This document shows positions 20,228-32,200 of a DNA stretch of 64,000 bases, in pieces. A program made the translations under genes and the position numbers. The stretch is from Arenicola marina (lineage: Eukaryota > Annelida > Polychaeta > Arenicolidae): NCBI GenBank assembly GCA_964019135.1, contig OZ025253.1, positions 37,002,548-37,066,547 on the forward strand, written 5' to 3'. The first letter of the stretch is position 1. Each line of letters begins with the position of its first letter. The notes under the pieces were generated by a model. The model ran no database searches, was not told where the DNA came from, and was given only the letters and a program-made list of their open reading frames with translations.

Positions 20228-23200
20228 CTGAAATAGAGAGTAAGACCGTATAGTGAGGAGCTATGAACAATGACGGTGAATTAAAGCTTTGGTGCCACGT
20301 TGGTATCGTTGGAGATAGACAAAGAAACGCGTGTTTTCAATAACATGCTATATATATAATACGTTGGCTATACCAGGATGTAGCTGAAAAACGCATTCAT
20401 CAGATCAGCCAAACCGCATGAGGTCCGCCTGTTTATTTCTAGGGCCATTGCATGCAATAGCGTTAGACGGTTAAAATTATGTAACCTGACCTAAATCGCC
20501 CTGTGAGCCTTTCAATCGTTGCCATAGTGACCTTGCGTAGAACAATGAAACATGGCCTGACACGAATACGAAATCTGGTTATTGATTTAAACCGCCAATG
20601 TATATTTATAGAAGCCATGAAAGGACCGTACGATACTTTAGACCACTTCGCTAATCGTAGTTCCAATTTTGCCACCGTGAGGCGCCACTGCATGTGCAAT
20701 GCATTCTGGGTATTATTTTGGTCTTTGCGAGATGTCAAGATGGCGTCATCGCATGACAACGTATTTTGTAGACATTTTAACATGAAATAGTGTCATCTAT
20801 GTAACGTTGAAAGAATAGAGTTTATGGTGGATATCCGGCGATTGGCTCACAGGGACCATTGAGCCACTTGTTAGAATGTATTTTCTAGTACTTCAAGAGC
20901 TGTAATCAAAGATGTATGTTTATAGGTTCAGGATATATGTGAGGTAACTTTAAATTCAACTCGTACAAATAATAGTGCGAGTTTTTTCAGGGCGATAAGC
21001 GTTTTATTGCCCCTTCATCAGGCTGATGTCGAGTCAGTAAACTTAGCAAAATCATGAAATAATCTATATTGCTGTAATAAATAGTCGGCGAAGAAACTGA
21101 ATAAACTGAAAAAGGTGGAATGCGCTACCACTATGCCTGGGGCACGGGGTTCAATTGATGATTACTCTGTTGTATAAACATGTCATTTTGGAGACAAACT
21201 CCTTAGGAGTACCAGTTTCAACGAAAAATCATTCGCCGTTGGCCTTTGCTAGTACTTAACAAATCGAAGGTTACACCCTGACCTACTATTTAGTAGCTCA
21301 TTTGAATCTCGAGTTTGCTTTCCTAGACTAACCTAGCCCGGCCAATGTCTATGTTTTTTGCAGGCTATATAGCAATATGTTTTGTAATTTTCCTGTTACT
21401 AATCTCTTCTTCATGTCAAATAAGTATATTATGTGAAATTAAATCCTGAAGGCCTGTGGGCTATCCGGAGAGAAGCACATGTGTCCACCGGAGCAGACGT
21501 TGGCGGCCGGCTTTATATCCCTGCGCGCCTGTTCGATGCTCGGTATTCTGTGTGATGTCAACCGCGATTCGCCAGGACGTCCGCTTGCGATAAAATAGTC
21601 CCCGCAGTTTGATGTTGAAATTGTTGTTTTACAGACTCAACGAGATATAAAACAAATAAGCACCATAATTTGGAGATAGGCTTAGTCTTGATCCTAAAAT
21701 TAAAAAAAAATCTAAGATGGCGCTTGTAAGTAGCCTGCGTTAAAGATACCAGGGGTCGTATTCATAATCCCCTAGTAAGTTACGTACGAAAAGAGCGTTT
21801 TCGTCTTAGCCTCACCAGCTCGTTGTGTTGGTGCTTATGATGAAAAAATTATCTTACAATTTTAGCACTTTCTTAATTAAGAAAATCCACTTCTTGTGTG
21901 ACTACTTTTGTGCCTTGAACCCGATAATCGCTCCACAAATCTTCCGCTTAGCGCTAAGTCTGGTAGCGTAGCCTAAGTGGCGATTATGAATACGGCCCCA
22001 GGTCTTCCTTCGCAAAAAGTGAGGGACGCCATGAAGGAGACAAGCTAGGTTCCTCGCTACTATGACCTTTCTCATTGCGGTGATATGATCCACAGCGTTT
22101 GAAGCGTTCCACGGAAGCCGAACCAACTAACCATCCCTCGTGTGATCATGTTCTTAGATAGTTACTATTTACTATTCACATGGAAGTGGATATAATTGTC
22201 TGTAATAAAGATCTTGAAGTAGGCGTATCAATGGATCCATGCTTGTCATGGAGGCATAAAACAATAAAACCAGCCCTTGCCGGATCGGAATATGGCGTGT
22301 TTGGCCACGTAATACAAGTCGACAACGTCTACAAACAGGACCCCCTGAAGATCCACGTACCAGTGTGAATCTGCGCATCCGGGACATGACAACCACTCGG
22401 AGGTGCATGCTGGGTAAGACTCCCAACCAGACCATGCAACAATATATAAGAACAAGCATCAATTGTTCAGATAGTTTTATCCCTTCTTGACTTGGCCGTT
22501 GCATGGGCTATACCATTGACATTTAGGGGGGGGTCGGGAGGGTCGTCGGGTCGGGTGGGGGAGTCGGGGGGGGGGGAGAGTCGGGTGCGGCGGGCGCGGG
22601 CGGGGGGCGGGTGCGGCGGGCGCGGGCGGGGGGGGGGGGCGGGTGGAGAGGGCTGGGTGGTGGTGGAACAATGGCTGTCCGTCCAGGCGATTGGATGCCA
22701 GATTGGATTGTTATTGTCCTTAAAGTGCTAATAACNNNNNNNNNNNNNNNNNNNNNNNNNNNNNNNNNNNNNNNNNNNNNNNNNNNNNNNNNNNNNNNNN
22801 NNNNNNNNNNNNNNNNNNNNNNNNNNNNNNNNNNNNNNNNNNNNNNNNNNNNNNNNNNNNNNNNNNNNNNNNNNNNNNNNNNNNNNNNNNNNNNNNNNNN
22901 NNNNNNNNNNNNNNNNNNNNNNNNNNNNNNNNNNNTCGCTATGGCAGCCCCCTTCTATTATGACGTGGGTTTCCAAGGAAACCGGCAGCTTGGGACCCCT
23001 TGATTGAGTCTCAGGTGGAGGCAGTTGGTGGGCCGTGCGCGTCGTATGATATTGTTAGTGGAAACACCAGCCTCCTCACTACCACTCCCCCCCCCCACCC
23101 CCGTCGGACCCCCCTTCCAAGCATCACCCCCCCCCCCAGTCAGTCCCCCCTTCAAAGCACACGCACCCCCCCCCCACGCGCGCACGCACAATCTCTGCCT

Positions 23201-26200
23201 GCACCGTACTGTCCTCCTATATGGGGCCCGCCCCCGTTGTGACGTCTTCAATCAAACCCCTCACCCTCTTCTTCCCCTACTCCGCCCCCCCCCCTCCACC
23301 GCTTGCTACCCTAAACCCTAGCCCTCGTTCTCATCTCATCTGTCCCTCTACGTCATCATCCACCGCCACCCCAAATCCCGACCCCCACTCCCAACCCGAC
23401 GCCCCCCCCCCGCCCCCCCCTCCCCCACCCCCGATCCCCAGCGACGCCCCCGGTATGTCATTTCCATGGTCACTAGACTCAGATTAAGAAGATGCCACAC
23501 GCAAGTTTTATATCGCCGCCAGGGAATCAAACTGCCCGAGAGATTTGGGACAATCATCATAAATCGACCGTCAACAGGTCAATACAGGACCTGTGCGAAT
23601 CGTGGATGCGTCGGTCAGTCAGCGTGGCTCTTTGATACGAGACCTGGACCCTAAAACCCATACAGGTCCGACATAGAAGTCAAACGTGTTCAGACCAGGC
23701 GACGCTCAGATAACATGGAACCCCCCCCCCATGCGCATGACCAGATGTCTCTAAGCTGGGACAAGTAATCTGGATAAAAAAATGTAATGGCATAATCGTG
23801 GGCATAGCTGCATATGGCAACTGGATACCAACTACACCTGAAAACGTTATGCATTATTCTTCTTGTTTCTACATGCTTCGCATTTGTACTAAAATAGTTG
23901 GGTGCAGATAATTTAGGTTAAGCGACGAATGTATAATTAATGTCGCATTGTTTTGCGATTCCCGGAATCCGCTTTTTTAATACTAAACACGTGAACGCTG
24001 TCACCAACGAAAAAAATTGAATTATAGGGCCTCTGAGTGTGTGGGGGGGGGGGTGTCCATGTTGCATGTCCATTTGAAGAAGAAGTTAATGCTGCGTGTC
24101 GCTAAGGCTTGTGTCGCATGTCGATTTTAAGGCAGCCCCAATGTCGCGTTGTCGAGTTTAAACCTCGCCGTGTCGCCGTGTCGCCGTGTCGCAAAAGGGC
24201 CTCTGGGGCCCTATGTATGATGGTTTATAATTAACGTAAGCAGAGAAGGAAGATCAACTGGTTTAATCAGTTGAAAAATGTTCAAAGCAATAATCTGTTG
24301 AGATGAAGAAATGTCAAGATATATCCTAGATGGTTGGAAATTCTTTAGATGCGTAATACAATGTTGAAAAATGCGCCACATAACTTTCAGGATTTTCAAA
24401 ACACTTATATAACATTGCTTCAGAAACAGTTTCAGAAACATAATCCAGTTTCCTATTGATATGACACATGACATTATAACCATCACGCCGGCAGAAATAT
24501 TACTGACAAAATATAAACAACAAAAAAACGATATTACAGAATTTAAGGCATGTATTGAATTGTCGCAATTCTGCAGAATCTGTCACATTGCAATGTATGG
24601 AGTCGACGCCTCTCAGGCTAAGGGTAGCAGAGAACCATGGTGTAGGAGCCTCCTTTGTTGGGGGAGGTCCAGGGCGCAATTACCCGGCAGCATTTCACTA
24701 AAAGGGGTCGTCATGGAATCCGTGGGAAGCTCTTAGCTATGTATTGATATTTTTTTCTAAGTGCGACATTGTCGTGATCTGTCACGATAGTCATGATAAA
24801 AGCTATCGACGCATAAAACCAGGGTTGTGTGCAAGCAAACGGAAAGGAGGAAATGGCCTAAGTAGAACATTAACCGTAGTTCTGGTTATTCGCGTGGTTA
24901 GATATACTGTATATGAATATATATATATATATATATATATGCACTGATATGCACAGAGATGGGAAATATAGATATGTGCAGATATATATATAAACTCGAC
25001 TAATATGTAATAACTGGTATATATAATTATATATAGGCACAGGTAGACATAAAAATATAGTTGGATATAGATATGTATTTAAATCGATGACTGGATAGAC
25101 ATATAGTACAGATAGGTAGATATATATGATGACGAATAGATTGTCGTGTTACCTTGCACATTAGCGCTAAACCGGAAGTCGAATAAAAAAACCTGCCGCC
25201 TGACGTAAACCCCCCCACGGCCCTTTCACTAAACGCTCGTCGTCATAACGACATTGAATAGAATAATAAAACATATTACGCCAAAAAAAAAAGAATTGTA
25301 ATAAGTAAAGTGCCACGTTTCGTGAACATATATGGAAGCAAGGGACCCAGAATATGAGTGTGTAATGTAAGTGGGCAATGTGAGTGGGCAATGTGGGTGG
25401 GCAATGTGAGTGGGCAATGTCAGTGGACAATGTGAGTGGACAATGTGAGTGGGTAATGTGAGTGGGCAATGTGGGTGGACAATGTGAGTGGGCAATGTGA
25501 GTGGGCAATGTGAGTGGGCAATGTGAGTGGGCAATGTGAGTGGGCAATGTGAGTGGGCAATGTGAGTGGGCGATGTGAGTGGACAATGTGAGTGGGCAAT
25601 GTGAGTGGGCAATATGAGTGGGCAATGTGAGTGGGCAATGTGAGTGGGCAATGTGAGTGGACAATGTGAGTGGGCAATGTGAGTGGACAATGTGAGTGGA
25701 CAATGTGAGTGGGTAATGTGAGTGGGCAATGTGGGTGGACAATGTGAGTGGGCAATGTGAGTGGGCAATGTGAGTGGGCAATGTGAGTGGGCAATGTGAG
25801 TGGGCAATGTGAGTGGGCAATGTGAGTGGGCAATGTGAGTGGACAATGTGAGTGGGCAATGTGAGTGGACAATGTGAGTGGACAATGTGAGTGGGCAATG
25901 TGAGTGGGCAATGTGGGTGGACAATGTGAGTGGACAATGTGAGTGGGCAATGTGAGTGGGCAATGTGAGTGGGCAATGTGAGTGGGCAATGTGAGTGGGC
26001 AATGTGAGTGGGCAATATGAGTGGGCAATGTGAGTGGGCAATGTGAGTGGACAACGTGGGTGTGCAATGTGGGTGGACAATGTGAGTGGACAATGTGAGT
26101 GGGCAATGTGAGTGGGCAATGTGAGTGGACAATGTGAGTGTGCAATGTGAGTGAGCAAAGTGAGTGAGCAAAGTGAGTGGGCAATGTGAGTGGGCAATGT

Positions 26201-29200
26201 GAGTGGACAATTTGAGTGGGCAATGTGAGTGGATAGTGTGAGTGGGCAATGTGAGTGAGCAATGTGAGTGGGCAATGTGAGTGGACAGTGTGAGTGGACA
26301 ATGTGAGTGGACAATGTGAGTGGGCAATGTGAGTGGAAAATGTGAGTGGACAGTGTGAGTGGACAATGTGGGTGGACAGTGTGAGTGGGAAGGTGATTGG
26401 CAATGTGAGTGGACAATGCGTGTGGACAATGTGAGTGGGCAATGTGAGTGGGCAATGTGTGTGGACAATGTGTGTGGACAATGTGAGTGGGCAATGTGAG
26501 TGTGCAGTGTGAGTGGACAATGTGAATGAGCAACGTGAATGTGCGATGCGATCAATATGCTTCATTGGTCGCCCGAAATCCCCAGTAAACAGGCAATAGA
26601 AACTTGGACGTACGACAATCAAACGATCCAAACCTCATGTATACGGCGTCATCTTCACACATCCCCATTGCCCCCCCCCCCGTCAACCACCATCCCACCC
26701 CGTACCCATATACCAGCCTTTACCATCTCGTACTCTCCGACTCCCCCCCGGACCCCCCGACCGCACCCGCATATATATGTGTCCAACCGCCCCCACCCCT
26801 CCACCCCCTCCACTTTGACTCCTGCGCACCAGCTCATCCTAACCACGACTCCCAACCACGACAACCCCCCCCCCCCCCACATCCCCACCCCCTTCACCCA
26901 TCATCGCCTTTTTCGCGGATGCATTAATCAATTAATGCTGAGCAGGGCGACGAGAGCAGTGTGTCAATGGAGTGAAACTGACGCTCTCTGTGCCTTTCAC
27001 ACACATTGCTCCTGTTTTGCACACCTGCACGGTGAATATATCCACGCAGGTTACGGGCTATACCTTCCTAGCAATCCTTGTGACGTGTTACGCCCCTGGG
27101 CCTTATTCTCTCCCACGCAGGCGCGGATCCAGGATTTTGAAAGACAGGTGTGTGTATGGGGGGAGAGGGTTGGGGGGGGGGGGGGAGGCACGCCTAGGTT
27201 GGCGTACAGTTTGCATGGAAAAAAAATGGCATCCTTGCGGGAAAAAAAAGGAAGGGGTGGTCAGGACACCCAGGACACACCTCCCCCCCCCCCCCCTCCT
27301 CCCTTCACCCACTAGACGCTTCCGTGGCCCCGTCACTCCCACGCACGTAGGTGGACACTCACCTACACGCATAATCTATACCCCTTTGCTTCAAAGGAAA
27401 ATCACTTGTGGTCAAGTCAAACACTCTCACGAGCTCCATTTGTTAGTCGATGTCATTATTCAGTCGCATATCCTCAAACAAGAATGCCTATGGTAGCGCC
27501 CTCTATAGGGAGGGTGTCCAAGGGTAAGTGCTATAGCACGTGGTCGCGTCACAGCAATGGCAGTACGCTGCACTACAGCGTTTCATGAAGGCGCCATATA
27601 TCACAGCGGCGGATCCAGCATGTTGTCAAAGGGGGGCATAAATCTAAAAAAAAGGGATGCACGGGTCATTTTGACATCTAAATAGCGCCGAAAATGGAGG
27701 AAATTTTACGCCGTAAATGGGGGATCACGTGTCCCCAGTATACCCCTGGAGCCACCATTGCTGATAGATAGATATTTAAATGTATATATATATACAATCT
27801 CACGGTTTGAAAGGCAATGTTGAATTTGTTGCGGTAGAAATAGGTAGAAGGGTGCGTAGAGCGTGTCTTGGATGGGCCATTGACGTGTGGGAGAATTAAA
27901 GCTCACGGTCGTATATTATTCGGGTCTATGGATTGATAGAATTGTATAATGTCCAATCTGTGCTTTACTAAAGAGTACCACATACACTTAAACCCATTTA
28001 ATCTGAACATAGCATGGATGTATGCCATGCAATAATGGTAGATGACATGCGCCACAGCAATACGATATCAAACGCTACAGAACTACCCAGACTGCGCCAA
28101 ATGTGAATAAAAAACAGCCAGAGATCATACAATGTCATATTTACAATGGCAGAAACATATTTGACCTTGATCAAGTGCAAAAGTCTGCAACTCACACAAC
28201 TGCCAGTAAATATTTATGCATAATACGGATGCACCCGAAGAACCTTTGACTAGACAATAGACGCCCCCCCCCCACCATCCGCCCCCCACCCCATAATTTG
28301 TCTAACTTTGGCTATATAGCCATCCTACGGCAGACATCCACGGGTCTCTCTCGCTCTGTACATATAACACGCGTATATAATGACGATGAATGGCCTTCCT
28401 CCTGAGCTTCACTGACGCGATGCATTGTGGGGGATTGCGCATCAATCCATAGCGCATTCAATGGCCATTGCCCAGGTGCATTTACCATTGCGGTCATCCT
28501 TTTAGGCCTAATGCCTGTTTAGCTTGCGATTGTGTGGCTTTAAGCCTTAAAATGGCTGCTGATTGGGAATACCAGAGGTAAGTGTCGAGCGGCAGTACAT
28601 TTCCCGGTATATATCTATGTATGTATGCATGTATTATGTAGTAGTACAGCTCCCCCGTGACGCATGCACGTATGTTATATCCCCGCCTGTACGCTGGCAT
28701 ACAACCATGACAATGGCACACACAATAAAGTCGTTATTCCAAGCTGCTCATAATACTATTTTCCACCTTTATAATGAACTTCCGAATATTGTTTGTTAAG
28801 CTTATGCTTGGTGTAGCATTGTTTGAGCTTGGTTCCTTCAGAGATGCATGCGTAGTCAACTATACATCTATATCAAACGACAAAACACGGTGGCAGTGGC
28901 CACCTTTGGATGACGTAGTACCCAAGGAAGCCATACAGAAAAAACCTAAATGCAATATTTCTGATTGAACAATCAAGTAAAATCACGGGGAATTGTCGCA
29001 CGTGAACCTTTAAGTGGTTACATGGGTTTAAAGATGATAGCGGCCATATGTCACGAGGGGCATATATATCTGATCCTTAATATATAAGGTCCATAGTATA
29101 TAAATATATGCATTTCCTACCAAATGGCGGAATCATAAATGGAGCTTCGCGACTGCATACTAGCATTGAAAATGCAAGTCGTATTCCGTACCATTACTGT

Positions 29201-32200
29201 GTAAACGATATCATAAATACCTCATTTCTATTGTTTAGCCAGAAGTTCTTCCTTAAGCCATTTTAACACGTTTAACATTTGTCATGTATGCACAATGATG
29301 ACCTAAACCACCAATCCCTTTAACTAGTATTTAGCAATTAATTTTCTGCAGTCTCCAACCTAACAACTATCCATTGGTCTTTGGACACGTGTACATAACC
29401 ACGTGGCCATGGTCCACGAGCTTGTGAGATCAAGGCATACTTAAGGCGGATAATGAGGCCCGTTAAGGGTCATCTCATATGAGAAACAGACCCACTTCGG
29501 CTTGACCTCTCTCGGGGGAGGCACTTGGATTCCCTTCAGGAATCTAATGCTCCTAATTGGAGACGGGATGAGGTTTGTTTTATGACATGCGCCACCGCTG
29601 TACACAAATCATGGATCCGTCCTTTAGGGAAATCAAACCTTGACTGATCTCTTTCTTTAATCTCCGCTTTGACCTTAGAGAGTATTTTCACAATATCTCC
29701 ATTTTCACGGTATATATCTGATGGTTTAAATGGGGCGTATCATACGAAAGCCCTCGTGAGTCCTCCACAGCCACTCACCACAGCTCTTATCCCCACCCTC
29801 ACTCTCACCCTCACCCCCTTAGAGGCACCCTTGGTTACTTATTATTGTCCCCTTGGTTTTACGTCTGATAAACGGAACATGTGAGGCATATATATTCAAC
29901 CCCTGGGTAAGTCACTCCGAGAAGAGGTTTGAAGGGAGATTGATACACATTCAGTCAAACGATTATATATATTACACGTGGAATGGAATGGAATGTTGGT
30001 GTTTTAGGCCACTTTTGTGCACATACAGGCTAAATTGGGCCAAGGAACCTCCCGAGACGATGAAGGATGAAGGAATGAAACATGCCCCAGATTAGGTGCC
30101 CGAGCCCGGATTCGAACCCAGGACCTATTGATCTGCGGTCTAGTGCGCTAACCACTACACCAGGGAGGCCCCCAGGACCTATTGATCTGCGGTCTAGTGC
30201 GCTAACCACTACACCAGGGAGGCCCCCAGGACCTATTGATCTGCGGTCTAGTGCGCTAACCACTACACCAGGGAGGCCCCTTTATTACACGTGGCAATCC
30301 ATATGCAATGTGTATGTGTATTACCACGTGTGTTTATACGGATTGCAGCGGTCGATTCGTACTGGTAGTAAGTTAGCATAAGAAGGTTGTGTTTCAATAT
30401 GAGAGATTACGAGACGCTAAATGCGATATAAAATGTGATACAAACTGGAGATCATTTCACACTAGATTACGTGACACAAGGTTACGTGACACGAGATTAC
30501 GTGACACAAGGTTACGTGACACGAGATTACGTGACACGAGATTACGTGACACGAGATTGCGTGATATGAGACACGAGGTTATTTGACACGTGACTGTTCG
30601 ATATGGAATCATGTGACACAAGAATATGTGACACTTGACAAGATTATGTGACCATAGATATTAATGGGCGAAATCGCGTAACGTGATATACGTGACACAA
30701 TATTATGTGAGATTACGTGACCTGAGATTACGTGACCAGAGACTACGTAACGCGATATCTTTTGGCGGCTCAACTGCACATCGCATCATTTGACATCATC
30801 ACGACTGTCGTAACCCCCTTTCAAAGAGTTTAACCCCATCTGGGTCCGAACAATTAATGCCGTGCCAATCCCCAGCACAGCGATGGAAACATAGACACAT
30901 AACAGAGGAAATATCGCCTGCAGGACTCCGATCTAGAGCGTGATGGCTGGCTCGTGTCCCCTCTTGAAATGGCCCCCCAGATCCCACCATCGGAAATGAC
31001 AGACAGGGTTGGTGGTGCCTGGGACTACGACCCCACGGGTTGCCTTTTCTACCCGGTCCAGCCCGACCGACTGGCCTGACCGTACCAGGGCAGTTAGCGG
31101 CCATTTCCCGACATCAGTCTCAAGTAATTTGAGCGCAATGAGATTTCTCGGCGTCACAGCCACAAATAGAAGTTTGCATCAAATGGTGTGAGGAAAAGGA
31201 CACATGAAGGACACGTGGTGCGAAATGTTGTGTTAAGGCGACTGTTGCAACAAGATATATTCACGCACAAATGATCGGCCAGGCTGCCATCCCATGTGTG
31301 GTGACGTCACTCCATGTGTGGTGACGTCACCCCATGTTTGGTGACGTCAGCACATGTGTGGTGACGTCAGCACATGTTTGGTGTCATCAGCACATGTGTG
31401 GTGTAATCCTTATGAATGTGATCTGAATGGGCAAAATGTATAAGGAGGTGTCTCTGGAACGCCCCAATCTTACCCATCCTATAGTACCAACATCTCTGTA
31501 CAACTAGGAGCCATCCACGTAAGTTGCCCGAATTTAGCTATTATTGTGATGACGAAAATCCTTAGGATCGACCCCTTTCCAGCTTGGAACTTGACCCAAT
31601 AGCGTACCAAAATGCACACAAAATGGCAAAAATGAGTGTGTAAAAGCCTGAGACATTTGTGACAGTGGTGCACTTTACGTACTATTTTCACACGTTATAA
31701 TCGTTGATAAGATAAAGAAAGAACACATAAACAACAACGCTTAATGCATTTGTAACGTATAAGGTCAGGGATATGCCAGGAAGCACAGAATGTGCGAAGG
31801 GGGGGGGGGCAGATATACCCTAGGGTCTGATAGGGGGTCAACGTGCCCCTTTGTGTGCCCCTGGAGATGCCCTTGCGTATGACAAATATGTCACATTTAT
31901 ATAGCGCACTTATAACAAAAAGTATTCAAGAGGTCGTGTTATGTGCAACTTTTGCTACGATACCATTTGCACTTCATGTTAGTATGGTGCAGTTTTGTGT
32001 AGAAACCAGTCTCAGGATACACACTTGCGTTCCTGTACTACAGCAGGGGAGACCGGGGCAAGTAGGCCCTCGGGGTACGTTAGCCCACATCGATTTTTTC
32101 GACTTTACACCCCTAAAGCACCAAGTTGTGTCATGTGATGCGGTCATGTGATGAATGTTTTACGTCCCAGACTTTTTTCATCAAGATCGAGCTGCGCGAC

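Noticed and set aside
25167-26631. Three overlapping - strand ORFs of 403-462 codons (His/Pro/Thr-rich)
   Set aside because: All three frames are open because the 12-bp unit lacks stops; a real gene would be open in one.
28774-28968. 64-codon + ORF with a hydrophobic N-terminus
   Set aside because: Could be a small secreted protein, but no splice, promoter or homology support; similar short ORFs are frequent by chance here.
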